From positions 1 to 64,000 of the forward strand of contig CACAMI010000004.1 of NCBI GenBank assembly GCA_902533625.1: 64,000 nucleotides of DNA, read 5' to 3'. The notes under the pieces were generated by a model, which did no database searches, was not told where the DNA came from, and saw only the letters and a list, made by a program, of their open reading frames with translations. The stretch is from an uncultured Alphaproteobacteria bacterium. GTDB lineage: Bacteria > Pseudomonadota > Alphaproteobacteria > Rhodobacterales > Rhodobacteraceae. Shown here one piece after another: positions 19,628 to 27,786 of this stretch. Position numbers and translations under genes: made by a program. Position 1 is the stretch's first letter, and the number at the start of each line of letters is the position of its first letter.

Positions 19628-21451
19628 TTGTGTGGAATAATTGGTATAGTTGGAAAATCATCGGCTCAACCTTCTATTATTGAAGCATTAGAGAAATTAG
19701 AGTACCGAGGATATGATAGTTCAGGAATAGCGACTGTTTCAGATAATTCAATCATTCGGAGAAGGGCAGTTGGCAAGCTGTCCTCTTTAAAAGAGTTGCT
19801 AAATAAAAAACCTATCAAGGGAGAAATTGGGATAGGCCATACACGCTGGGCTACTCATGGGGCGCCATCATTAGAGAATGCTCACCCCCATAAGGTCGGT
19901 AAAGTGGCTTTAGTTCATAATGGTATCATAGAAAATTTTCATGAATTGAGGTCTCAACTTATCAGTGAAGGGCAGACGTTCGTAAGTGATACAGATACTG
20001 AAGTAATTGCTTCCTTTTGTTCAAAATTATTAGAAAGCGGAATGTCCCCAGATGAGGCTGTCGTGAACACCTTAAATAACTTGGAAGGGGCATTTGCATT
20101 ATGTTTTATTTTTGAGGATTATGATAATATCTTGATTGCTGCAAGAAAGGGAAGCCCTTTGGTAGTAGGCTGGGGTTCCGGAGAAATGTTTGTTGGTTCA
20201 GATGCGATAGCTTTAGCCTCGTTAACAAATCAGCTTACCTATGTTGGAGAGGCAAATTATGTAGTTTTGTCAAATAATGAAGCCAAATTTTTTGATTTTC
20301 AAAAAAAAGAAATAACACCAGAAAAAGTTTTTATTAACTCTGAAAGTGTTTTGATAAGTAAAAATGGTTACAGGCATTTTATGCATAAAGAAATTAATGA
20401 ACAGCCATCAGTAATATCTTATGCTTTAGGTTCTTATACTGGTTCTGACAGAAAAAAAATTACATTGCCAAGTCAGTTGCCAAATTTTTCAGAAATGGAT
20501 CGAATTACTATGACCGCATGTGGAACAGCTTTTTTTGCATGCAATGTTGCAAAGTATTGGTTCGAGAAAATTTCTGAACTGCCGGTTGATATTGATATAG
20601 CTTCTGAATATAGGTATCGGGAGCCTATATTTTCTAAATCAACAGGAGCAATTGTTGTAAGTCAATCTGGCGAAACAGCAGATACTCTAGCTGCTTTACG
20701 TTTTGCTAAAAATAAGGCCATGCAGACAGTTGCAGTTGTAAACTCGGAAAACAGTACAATGGCCAGAGAAGCGGATATTATAATGCCAATTAGGGCAGGA
20801 GTTGAAGTAGGAGTTGCGTCAACCAAGGCTTTCACATGTCAGCTGGTAGCATTGGCTTCCCTAGTTCTTGATGCTGCTCGTCAAAGGAAAAAGATTAGTT
20901 CAAGTGAGGAAGAAGAATTCATTGAACATCTCTTCACTCTTCCAAGATTAATTAATGAAGTCTTATTAAAGGAAAATGAAATAATTAATATTTGCTCTGA
21001 ATTGGCAAAGGCTCAAGATATTCTTTTTATTGCAAGAGGTTCTCTTTATCCATTAGCGTTAGAGGGGGCGCTAAAGCTTAAAGAAATTAGCTATATTCAT
21101 GCTGAAGGCTATGCAGCAGGAGAGCTAAAACATGGACCTATAGCTCTCATAGATAATAGGGTTCCTGTAATTTGTTTTGCTCCTAGCAATATACTATATG
21201 AAAAAACGGTTAGCAATATTCATGAAGTAATTGCTAGAGGGGGTAAGGTGTTACTGGTTTCTGACAGGAAGGGTCTTAAAGATTTTTCAGGAGATGTTTG
21301 GGCATCCTTTGAGATGCCCGAATGTGATTCTTTTATTTCCCCAATCTTATATGCTTTGCCTGCTCAGCTCCTTGCTTATTACTCTGCAATAGAAAAAGGT
21401 ACAGATGTCGACCAGCCAAGGAATTTGGCAAAATCAGTCACTGTTGAGTAG
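19628..21451 (+). CDS. glmS: Glutamine-fructose-6-phosphate aminotransferase (isomerizing)
   Basis: Makes glucosamine-6-phosphate for peptidoglycan and LPS. The N-terminal glutaminase domain begins CGIIGIVG; Cys1 is the nucleophile and must be exposed after Met removal, so the start has to be the TTG at 19628 directly before that Cys codon, although the frame is open from TTG 19613. A GTGGA stretch lies about 9 bases upstream. Further motifs are HTRWATHG, HNGIIEN, and two SIS domains (ACGTAFFA, SQSGETADT, EVGVASTKAF). The C-terminus ends KGTDVDQPRNLAKSVTVE, identical to the E. coli end that forms the Tn7 attachment target. 607 residues. Confidence 0.97.
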   Translation: MCGIIGIVGKSSAQPSIIEALEKLEYRGYDSSGIATVSDNSIIRRRAVGKLSSLKELLNKKPIKGEIGIGHTRWATHGAPSLENAHPHKVGKVALVHNGIIENFHELRSQLISEGQTFVSDTDTEVIASFCSKLLESGMSPDEAVVNTLNNLEGAFALCFIFEDYDNILIAARKGSPLVVGWGSGEMFVGSDAIALASLTNQLTYVGEANYVVLSNNEAKFFDFQKKEITPEKVFINSESVLISKNGYRHFMHKEINEQPSVISYALGSYTGSDRKKITLPSQLPNFSEMDRITMTACGTAFFACNVAKYWFEKISELPVDIDIASEYRYREPIFSKSTGAIVVSQSGETADTLAALRFAKNKAMQTVAVVNSENSTMAREADIIMPIRAGVEVGVASTKAFTCQLVALASLVLDAARQRKKISSSEEEEFIEHLFTLPRLINEVLLKENEIINICSELAKAQDILFIARGSLYPLALEGALKLKEISYIHAEGYAAGELKHGPIALIDNRVPVICFAPSNILYEKTVSNIHEVIARGGKVLLVSDRKGLKDFSGDVWASFEMPECDSFISPILYALPAQLLAYYSAIEKGTDVDQPRNLAKSVTVE

Positions 21452-21476
21452 CGCTGTAGGTACGCAAGAATATGAA
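21397..21476 (+). other. attTn7-like site at the 3' end of glmS
   Basis: The last codons of glmS encode KGTDVDQPRNLAKSVTVE, the same residues as the E. coli region read by the Tn7 target selector TnsD, which directs insertion about 25 bp past the glmS stop (here near 21476). The bases downstream switch at once to orphan and decayed genes. No tns genes or Tn7-like ends are visible, so this is a potential or formerly used site, not proof of Tn7. Confidence 0.5.
21456..21469 (+). repeat. 14-bp inverted repeat, left copy
   Basis: GTAGGTACGCAAGA, starting five bases past the glmS stop and ending two bases before the ATG of the decayed nuclease gene. An exact reverse-complement copy is at 22256-22269. 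The pair bounds 814 bp holding two convergent gene remnants. Confidence 0.65.
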
Positions 21477-21939
21477 TTTAGAAGATTTAGATAATGATGA
21501 ATTAATAAGTTTGTATCCAAAATTATTGAAAGAATTAAAAAGAAGAGAAATAATAAGGACAAATAACTTAATTGGTGAACTGGGTGAGTTCATTGCTGCG
21601 AGTTAGTATAAGAAAAATTCTCAACTACCTCAGTTGCAACTAAATCTTAAAAGTACAAAAAATGTTGATGCCATAAGCATAAAGGGTGAGAGATATGCCA
21701 TCAAATCAACATCTGGAAAAGGTACTGGTGTTTTTGCTTCTTTGCCAAATGAAGATGACGGTATAGTCCATTTTGAGTATTTGATTTTAGTTATCTTTAA
21801 TAAAGATTATACCCTAAAGGAAATTTACGAGTTAACTTGGAAAGATTTTCTCCGTTTCAGAAAAATGAAACCTCCAGAAAATAAGTGGAATTTGCCTATA
21901 ACTAACGAGATGAAAGAAAATGTTAAGCAAATAGTTTAA
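21472..21939 (+). pseudogene. PD-(D/E)XK-like nuclease family protein, interrupted by an in-frame amber
   Basis: From ATG 21472 the frame reads 44 codons to TAG at 21604-21606 and then continues, without a shift, to the stop ending at 21939. Joined, it would be a 155-residue protein: a helical N-terminus, GELGEFIAAS, the stop, YKKNSQLPQLQL, then NVDAISIKGERYAIKSTSG. The spacing of GE, the D in NVDAI and the YxIK motif recalls small restriction-endonuclease-like (PD-D/EXK) proteins of the DUF6998 kind. The second part alone lacks the N-terminal Glu and is probably inactive. It is either a recent pseudogene or a gene read through an amber codon. Confidence 0.6.
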
Positions 21940-21942
21940 TCA

Positions 21943-22207
21943 TTAATTATTCAAAATTGTTTTATCATATATCTCTAAACCAAAATCAGAACGAATCTCT
22001 GGATATTCTCTTTCTAACTTCTCATCTTTTCTTCTTCGCAATTGAATGCACATGATTGCCTTTGAACTTCTTGCCAAGAACAGATAAATAACCCTCTTCA
22101 TTTAACCACTCTGCGATTTGGTCGAATGTCTTTCCCTTTTTTCTTTGTTTAGTGATTGTTTCATATAGGAAGAATTGGTATTCTGAGTATAAAGTAACAT
22201 TTAACTG
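21943..22207 (-). pseudogene. Remnant of a small recombinase-like helix-turn-helix protein, frameshifted
   Basis: On the minus strand a frame encodes LYSEYQFFLYETI, then KGKTFDQIAEWLNEEGYLSV and GKKFKGNHVHSI before stopping at 22022-22024. Shifting one base in the A-rich run just before that stop restores a tail, DEKLEREYPEIRSDFGLEI to a stop at 21943-21945. No ATG, GTG or TTG opens the first frame. The middle resembles the region of serine recombinases that reads (IA..LN..G..T..G..W....V..IL). So this is a start-less, frameshifted remnant lying tail to tail with the nuclease remnant. The 5' boundary given is approximate. Similarity to recombinases is my pattern reading, not a search. Confidence 0.5.
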
Positions 22208-22255
22208 TGAAGTTCTTTTAGAAATAGTAAAACAGAAGAAAAAGTCGGTGTTTAA

Positions 22256-22269
22256 TCTTGCGTACCTAC
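22256..22269 (-). repeat. 14-bp inverted repeat, right copy
   Basis: TCTTGCGTACCTAC on the plus strand, the exact reverse complement of 21456-21469. It lies upstream of the minus-strand gene remnant, so both copies have the same orientation with respect to the gene they precede. No target-site duplication is seen outside the pair. Confidence 0.6.
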
Positions 22270-22392
22270 CACCACTTTTGTCTACCGTCGAATGAGTTTA
22301 AAATAACTTATATAGAGTTTCGAAATCTAGAGAATAAAATTAAAACTGGTGTCTTTGGAAGTAAACCTTTTTTAAATGGGGAGGAGTAAATA

Positions 22393-22710
22393 TTGATCAT
22401 TACACCTAAACATGAAAACTCTATTTATGAGATGATTGAAGAAGATGAAGATCTAATTAATTTAGTAGATGGAGATACTTATTTCAGAGTTTGGAGAGAT
22501 GGAGAGTTCGAAGTTGATAAACTTCCAGAAAAGGGATCTGATGGATCAATAATTCTCTCCACAGAATCCCTTCTTCGAGTTTCACATAATACTGAAACCA
22601 ATATTAATATTGATTTAGAAAATGAGGAGGAATGGGAGAAGTTTTGGAAAACACATACTGTCTCACACTACATTATTAAAAATGGTTTTGATGAGGAGAA
22701 TGGATCGTAG
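22393..22710 (+). CDS. Hypothetical acidic protein
   Basis: 105 residues, very rich in Asp and Glu, with no signal peptide or membrane segment. I do not recognise a family. The TTG start is well supported: GGGGAGGAG lies about 6 bases upstream. The sequence has a compact middle (YFRVWRDGEFEVDKLPEKG) and a Trp-containing acidic C-terminal half (EEEWEKFWKTHTVSHYIIK). It could be an antitoxin- or inhibitor-like partner, but nothing proves this. It lies in the patch of small genes downstream of glmS, separated by about 170 bp of AT-rich DNA from the next gene. Confidence 0.6.
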   Translation: MIITPKHENSIYEMIEEDEDLINLVDGDTYFRVWRDGEFEVDKLPEKGSDGSIILSTESLLRVSHNTETNINIDLENEEEWEKFWKTHTVSHYIIKNGFDEENGS

Positions 22711-22846
22711 TTTAGAAAGTATACCCCTAGTACAATTTGGTACGGAATATGATATATTATTTTAAACTTACTCCGTCACGGTAGAGTAATCTCAGCTGAT
22801 GGAATAATCATTAATATTACACTGTTCTTTAAAATAGTGTTTCGGT

Positions 22847-22852
22847 TATAAT
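22847..22852 (+). promoter_or_regulatory. Possible -10 box for the small gene at 22880
   Basis: TATAAT preceded by CGGT, 27 bases before the start codon. No good -35 hexamer is present 16-18 bp upstream, so support is only the hexamer and its position. Confidence 0.3.
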
Positions 22853-22879
22853 AGTCAAAAAAGTATGAAGGGTGAAAAC

Positions 22880-23167
22880 ATGACTGCAACTAATGTGGTA
22901 TCATTGAATTTTAAAAGTGAAGAAGCTATGGAAGAGTTTCTCGAAATGTATGAACGTGATAGCCCAAAATTATTTCCAGATGCTGAGATGCTAATGATGA
23001 TAAAAACTACTGAAACAAATTGTTTAGGTATTTCTGTCTATCCTACTGCTGAAGCTAGGGAAACATCTCGAAAACGTGCTGAGAGTCGGGTTTTAGGTGA
23101 GTTAAAGCATCTATTCCAAGAAGATTTCAGATTAGCTGGCGAAGTAGTGGTTAAACACATATTTTAA
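22880..23167 (+). CDS. Hypothetical small protein, possible ferredoxin-like alpha/beta fold
   Basis: 95 residues starting MTATNVVSLNFKSEEAMEEF. I chose ATG 22880 because GAAGGGTG lies seven bases upstream; an in-frame ATG at 22865 overlaps that ribosome site. The order of predicted strands and helices (VVSLNF, EAMEEFLEMY, MLMMIKTTE, CLGISVYP, a long helix, AGEVVVKHIF) recalls dimeric monooxygenase-type (ABM) barrels. No catalytic motif is visible. A TATAAT at 22847-22852 could be its -10 box. Confidence 0.55.
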   Translation: MTATNVVSLNFKSEEAMEEFLEMYERDSPKLFPDAEMLMMIKTTETNCLGISVYPTAEARETSRKRAESRVLGELKHLFQEDFRLAGEVVVKHIF

Positions 23168-23227
23168 ATCTGGCCTATAGAAAAATTTTGCATAGTTATT
23201 AATTTTTTAGGGTACCCCGTGTATTTT

Positions 23228-23704
23228 CTATCCCAAGAGTAGCTCTTGGTTAATTGGGAAAAATTTAGATGTTGCATTCTTTAAAGAGTTAGCAGTCAAA
23301 TTTGGAACTCCGTATATTTCTGTTTTAATGTTATGTAGCGTCCTAATTCGATTTATTAGAACATCAAAATCACCATCTCCCGATGCTAAAACGATGACAT
23401 CAGACTTAATTGCGTATTCCATAATGTCAATTGTAATTCCAACATCCCAGTCTCCTTTGGCAGAACCATCTGCACGACTGATAAAAGGCTTCAGCTTCAC
23501 TCCAAAACCGATTCCTCTCAGAATATTTTGAAATTGAATCTGCTTTGCGTCCCCTCTGTCAGTTGTATAGGCAAACGCTGCAACTACTTCTCTCTGATGG
23601 GTTACTAATTTCCAAAATTTATTATAGTCAAAATTAGAATTAAATTGTTGTTTTGTTGTGTAATAGATATTTTGAATATCAACGAAAATAGAAACTTTTT
23701 CCAT
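23228..23704 (-). CDS. NYN domain (LabA/DUF88-like) protein, predicted ribonuclease
   Basis: 158 residues forming a single NYN/PIN-like domain. Conserved acidic positions typical of the fold are IFVDIQN at the N-terminus, KGDWDVGITIDI in the middle and LASGDGDFDVLI near residue 110. Such proteins are thought to cut RNA using metal ions; the cellular target of the LabA group is unsettled. The gene is alone on the minus strand, divergent from the nucleosidase gene. Its last codons form a perfect 7-bp inverted repeat with a 3-base loop (23233-23249). Confidence 0.82.
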   Translation of the reverse strand: MEKVSIFVDIQNIYYTTKQQFNSNFDYNKFWKLVTHQREVVAAFAYTTDRGDAKQIQFQNILRGIGFGVKLKPFISRADGSAKGDWDVGITIDIMEYAIKSDVIVLASGDGDFDVLINRIRTLHNIKTEIYGVPNLTANSLKNATSKFFPINQELLLG

Positions 23705-23871
23705 AAATAAACTATACCTAAAATATTTACATAAGGTAAGGGAACTATTTTTAGAGTTAAAATTAGCAATGATAAAACTAATGTTTTGAATGTGGCAGAG
23801 TTGAACTTAGTATAATTAGAAGGTTAAGGTAAATTCGTAAGAAAATTAATACTCTGGAATTATGGTGATGT

Positions 23872-24471
23872 ATGTTTTTACATAAGAGGCAAGAACTTTT
23901 GCTTATTATTATGCTAAAGGAAGAGTTGCCAAGAAATCTATTACCGGAATTTAATATAGAATATTGTGGTGTAGGGAAAATAAATGCTACCTATAAGGCT
24001 CTAGAAACAATAAGTAAGTACGAACCAAAGTTATTAATTAATTATGGCACCGCAGGGAGTTTGAGAAAAAATCTTTTTGGTCTTCATGAAGTGTCTCATT
24101 TTTTTCAGAGAGACATGGATGCTAGGGCTTTGGGTTTTAAAATTGGTGTAACACCGTTCGAAGAGAGATCAGTTATTGATTTCGGTGGAACAGGTCTTTC
24201 ATGTAGTAGTGGGGATAATTTTGTAAGTAGCCCTCCTAAACTTAAGACCGATTTAGTAGACATGGAGTCCTATGCCATAGCTAAAGTTTGTGTATTGAAG
24301 AATGTTCAATTTGTGTGCTTTAAATATGTATCTGATAATGCTGATGAAGGTGGGTCAAAAAATTGGAAGGCCAATGCTAGTCTGGGCGCCACTGCTTTTA
24401 AAGATATGGTTAAGAATTTGGATTTGCAAACTATGCTAGGTTTACGGGAAAAGGAACGATATGAAAATTAA
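23872..24471 (+). CDS. 5'-methylthioadenosine/S-adenosylhomocysteine nucleosidase-like protein
   Basis: Purine-nucleoside phosphorylase/nucleosidase superfamily, 199 residues, slightly shorter than MtnN. It keeps the glycine loop INYGTAGSL, the ribose-binding VDMESYA (catalytic Glu) and the acidic KYVSDNAD (base-protonating Asp), so it should be active, cutting adenine or another base from a nucleoside. The start is uncertain: ATG 23872 opens the frame, while TTG 23899 has AAGAGG 9 bases upstream and begins the first strand directly. It overlaps the next gene by 11 bp. Confidence 0.8.
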   Translation: MFLHKRQELLLIIMLKEELPRNLLPEFNIEYCGVGKINATYKALETISKYEPKLLINYGTAGSLRKNLFGLHEVSHFFQRDMDARALGFKIGVTPFEERSVIDFGGTGLSCSSGDNFVSSPPKLKTDLVDMESYAIAKVCVLKNVQFVCFKYVSDNADEGGSKNWKANASLGATAFKDMVKNLDLQTMLGLREKERYEN

Positions 24472-24871
24472 ATTGCATCATATAAATCTTGCTACACAAA
24501 ATGTATCCAGGATGAAACATTTTTATAAGAATATTCTTTTCTTAGACGATGTGGTAGATGACTTGCCTACATTGGAAAAAAGTAAGGGCTATTCGGGAAG
24601 TGTTGGTTTTGTAGGGGATGGCAATATACAAACTCATATAGCGGAAAAAGATTTAGAGGTAAATTTTAAGACCGGACATTACATTAATCCGGTTGAAAAA
24701 GGTCACATTGCTTATCGAACTGATAATTTGGAGAAATTTAAGAAACATTTGAAAGATAAAAATATTCAGTATAGTGACTGGGAAGAAACAGCTGTATCTG
24801 GATGGAAACAGATATTTTTTTATGATCCAGACGGGAACATTATAGAGGTTCATGAGAAAGTTAAAAATTGA
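24461..24871 (+). CDS. VOC (glyoxalase/bleomycin resistance/dioxygenase) family protein
   Basis: 136 residues of paired beta-alpha-beta modules. Metal ligands look present: His in KLHHINLAT, His in KGHIAYRT and Glu in GNIIEVHE; FYDPDGNIIEV is the classic C-terminal motif. VOC proteins include glyoxalases, isomerases and resistance proteins; substrate unknown. The start overlaps the end of the nucleosidase gene by 11 bp, so translation is probably coupled. Confidence 0.85.
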   Translation: MKIKLHHINLATQNVSRMKHFYKNILFLDDVVDDLPTLEKSKGYSGSVGFVGDGNIQTHIAEKDLEVNFKTGHYINPVEKGHIAYRTDNLEKFKKHLKDKNIQYSDWEETAVSGWKQIFFYDPDGNIIEVHEKVKN

Positions 24872-24927
24872 TTGGTTTTTATATGCAGTTTCCCTAGAAT
24901 AACCCATGCATAAAAGAGGAACCGAAA

Positions 24928-25248
24928 ATGTCTGACGCTAAACTAATAAACTATTCTACTGCCGATTTTGCTACCAAATCGGATATGGAGTTAGCTTTAT
25001 ACAAATGGAAAGAAGTTCGCAATAAAATTATGCAAGAGCTCAAAGCCAAGGGATTGAGGAGGTTCACTATTCTTAGAATCTGGAATAAAGAAGGAATTTT
25101 TAGGTTAGGGTATCTTTTTGAATATAGAGATGAATCTGCTTACAAGGATTGTCAGGAAATTTGGCAAGAGCAGGAAAGTAATGTGCAGGAAAATGCTCCA
25201 GTAAAAATTTTTGCAAATAGAGGAATTGTTTTAGAAGATAACTACTAA
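24928..25248 (+). CDS. Hypothetical protein, possible dimeric alpha/beta-barrel (NIPSNAP/ABM-like)
   Basis: 106 residues, soluble, with AGAGGAACC 5-13 bases before the ATG. The pattern helix (SDMELALYKWKEVRNKIMQE), strand (RRFTILRIWN), strand (FRLGYLFEYRDE), helix and strand (VKIFANRGIVLED) suggests a ferredoxin-like dimeric barrel. I do not recognise a characterised family. It is on the plus strand after the VOC gene (56 bp) and converges on the MFS gene. Confidence 0.65.
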   Translation: MSDAKLINYSTADFATKSDMELALYKWKEVRNKIMQELKAKGLRRFTILRIWNKEGIFRLGYLFEYRDESAYKDCQEIWQEQESNVQENAPVKIFANRGIVLEDNY

Positions 25249-25279
25249 AATTTTTCTGCCGTCAAACTCATCTTAATTT

Positions 25280-26497
25280 TTAAGGTTTATCATTTCTTTT
25301 CTGGAAAATAAATAAAATTGATATAATGCAGGTAAGTATTAACAGACCTTCGATTCCCATTATTATAGCTAGATTTGATGTAGATGTTTTTGAGGACATG
25401 AACTGAACATTGGCAGCCCCGATTGCTCCAGTTCCAATGGCTAGAGTTAGAAGGCTAAAAACTGAAGATTTAAGTTTTTCGGAAGAGTGAAGATAAATTA
25501 TTGTACTTTGCATAGCAGAATATGCTGCTGTACTGGAACCAAAAATTACCAGAGCAATAATAAAAATGATTAGGGATTTTGAGAGTGCTGAGAGAACAAT
25601 CATGCCTAAGAGAACCCCAAGCATTAATTTAAAGAAGAGTGCCTTTTTTGTTGGTGGGTATGCTGCTATCAATGAACCTCCAAAAAGAGCACCAGCCCCT
25701 TCAACGGAAGTAAGAATGCCTACCCCAAGGGGCCCAATCTTAAAATTTTCAACGAGCAAAATCCCTATAAGAGCAACAAAGGGTAAGCCAAAGATATTAA
25801 AAATAGGGGTAAGTAATAAAACAGTAAGAATATTTCTTTCTCTCACCGATTCCTTAAAAACATTCTTTATATTGGAAACTAAACTTTTTTCCCTACCATT
25901 TTTCATTTGTTTGTCTTTTTGGGAGAATAGGAAACAGGTAGATGTCATGTAAAAAAGAGCTAATAGTAAGATCATGTACTGGCTGTTTAGGTAGGTTAAG
26001 GCAAGACCGCCTAATAAGGGGCCAGTCACTCTAGTTGCATGAGTTGATAGAACATCGACTGAAACTCCTGTCGGCATAAGTTTTTTTGTTAATGCATCAC
26101 CAAGCATTCTTCGCCTGAAGGAAAAATCAACGCTCCAAAGAATCCCGCTTAGGCATGAGATTATGATCATGCCGTATAAGTCAAAAGAAACATTTTTGCC
26201 AATTATGAAAGAAAAAGTTAAGCAGAATAGAGCAATAATACCTGTAGTGGTGACCATTACAATTTGTCCTGAAACCATAGTACCTACAGCTGAGAAAAAT
26301 AATCCAGCTAAACCAACAAATAACAACCTGCAAGTAATTAAGAAGGCAGCCATACTAGCATCATTGGTATAATTCCAAGTAATTAATGAGAAAACTAAAA
26401 CCTCGAACCAACGGGCAGTGCTGTTAAGGAGACCGGCCAAGAAAAGATCGCGAAATCCCTTGAATAGCCAAATTTCCTTAAGTAAGTGAAAGCCCAT
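25280..26497 (-). CDS. MFS transporter, probable efflux type
   Basis: 405 residues with about twelve membrane helices, in the pattern of enterobactin exporter/macrolide-efflux MFS proteins (start [22 protein letters not shown]). The loop motif [19 protein letters not shown] follows helix 4. Its start codon lies 12 bp after the cytosine deaminase stop on the same strand, so it is the likely last gene of the nucleobase-scavenging operon. It may export a product or be a passenger; substrate unknown. Confidence 0.8.
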   Translation of the reverse strand: MGFHLLKEIWLFKGFRDLFLAGLLNSTARWFEVLVFSLITWNYTNDASMAAFLITCRLLFVGLAGLFFSAVGTMVSGQIVMVTTTGIIALFCLTFSFIIGKNVSFDLYGMIIISCLSGILWSVDFSFRRRMLGDALTKKLMPTGVSVDVLSTHATRVTGPLLGGLALTYLNSQYMILLLALFYMTSTCFLFSQKDKQMKNGREKSLVSNIKNVFKESVRERNILTVLLLTPIFNIFGLPFVALIGILLVENFKIGPLGVGILTSVEGAGALFGGSLIAAYPPTKKALFFKLMLGVLLGMIVLSALSKSLIIFIIALVIFGSSTAAYSAMQSTIIYLHSSEKLKSSVFSLLTLAIGTGAIGAANVQFMSSKTSTSNLAIIMGIEGLLILTCIISILFIFQKRNDKP

Positions 26498-26509
26498 CAG
26501 ATGATTATA

Positions 26510-27772
26510 TCAAAAAATAAGATCCACTAATTCTTCTTTTCCAGTATTAATTTTGTATTTTACTGGATCAGTTGAAGAAATTATTTGTCCTCTCCTAATA
26601 ACATAAAGTCTCGGAGGTTTAAGTCTAAGTGCTTCTACGGGGTTCTTGCATTGCAGTATGACTAAATCTCCATTGCAGCCTTTCTCTAATCCATAATTAT
26701 CAAGGTGCATAACTTTAGCTGGATTGGTTGTGACAGCTTTAAAGCATTCCTTCATATCATCTGCGCCAGTCATATGAGCAACATGTAAAGCCATATGAGC
26801 TACTTCAAGCATATCGTGTGATCCAAGGGGGTACCAAGGATCCATGACACAATCATGTCCAAATGCCACATTTAAGCCGGCTTTCATTTGTTCTGGAACT
26901 CTGGTTAGACCTCTCCTTTTGGGATAGGTGTCATGTCTCCCCTGAATCGTGATATTAATTAATGGGTTAGGAATAATATGCAAATTTGCCTCTACTAGAA
27001 GTGCAATCAATTTTGAAAAATAGTAATTATCCATTGAGTGCATTGAAGTAAGGTGTGAACCTGCAACACGCCCCTCAAGACCAAGCCGAGTTGTTTCGTT
27101 TGCTAGAGTTTCAACGTGTCTAGACAGTGGGTCATCGCTTTCATCGCAGTGCATATCTACTAAAAGACCTTTTTTTTCAGCAATTTCACAGAGCGTTTTT
27201 ACTGAATATGCTCCGTCAGACATTGTTCTTTCAAAATGTGGAATCCCCCCGACCACGTCTACACCCATTTCTAATGCAGTTTTAAGGTTGTTTAGACATT
27301 TTGCTCGGTACAACCCATCTTGAGGAAAAGCGACCAATTGAATATCCAAGAAGTCTTTCATTTCCTCTTTGATATCAAGTAAAGCTTCGACAGCCATCAA
27401 ATTATCACCAGAGACATCTACGTGACTTCGAATACCAAGGGTACCCCTTGCTATGGACCATTTGCATAATTTTCTAGCTCTTTCCTTAATTGCATCTGCG
27501 GTTAGATCTTTCTTTAATTCTCCCCAAAGACTAATGCCTTCCAACAAAGTTCCACTCTGATTAATGCGCGGCAAACCATAGCTTAGGGTTGCATCCATGT
27601 GAAAATGGCTATCAATGAAAGGGGGGCTAATGAAGTGCCCTCCAGCATCAATTTCTGGTATATCAGAAATCAAAATTCTTTCAGATATTTCCGCAATTTT
27701 TCCATTTCTGATAAAAATATCAATTTTTTTTTGATTAAAGTCCAAGCAATTTCTTATTACTAAATCATTCAT
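26510..27772 (-). CDS. codA: Cytosine deaminase (CodA-like amidohydrolase)
   Basis: 420-residue amidohydrolase matching E. coli CodA along its whole length: NQSGTLLEGI, RSHVDVSGDN, LQLVAFPQDGL-like strand, HCDESDDPLSRHVETLA, SHLTSMHS, NPLINITIQGRHDTYPKRRG, GHDCVMDPWYPLGS. The first metal pair is HFHMD; the catalytic Glu is in HCDE and the metal Asp in GHD. It deaminates cytosine to uracil; isoguanine or creatinine are alternatives for close relatives. It follows the BMP-type ABC permease gene by 14 bp, so imported base or nucleoside is the likely substrate. AGGATCCT precedes its ATG. Confidence 0.92.
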   Translation of the reverse strand: MNDLVIRNCLDFNQKKIDIFIRNGKIAEISERILISDIPEIDAGGHFISPPFIDSHFHMDATLSYGLPRINQSGTLLEGISLWGELKKDLTADAIKERARKLCKWSIARGTLGIRSHVDVSGDNLMAVEALLDIKEEMKDFLDIQLVAFPQDGLYRAKCLNNLKTALEMGVDVVGGIPHFERTMSDGAYSVKTLCEIAEKKGLLVDMHCDESDDPLSRHVETLANETTRLGLEGRVAGSHLTSMHSMDNYYFSKLIALLVEANLHIIPNPLINITIQGRHDTYPKRRGLTRVPEQMKAGLNVAFGHDCVMDPWYPLGSHDMLEVAHMALHVAHMTGADDMKECFKAVTTNPAKVMHLDNYGLEKGCNGDLVILQCKNPVEALRLKPPRLYVIRRGQIISSTDPVKYKINTGKEELVDLIF

Positions 27773-27786
27773 AGGATCCTCGTAAA

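Noticed and set aside
22259-22388. Short TTG-started frame ending in the ribosome site of the acidic protein gene
   Set aside because: No Shine-Dalgarno and no recognisable family; may be a remnant but cannot be supported.
21452-25250. Tn7 or Tn7-like transposon
   Set aside because: No tnsA/B/C/D or tniQ genes and no clear Tn7-like ends or target duplication; only the attachment target and cargo-like genes are visible.
25566-25952. 128-residue plus-strand frame
   Set aside because: Antisense to the MFS gene; shadow.
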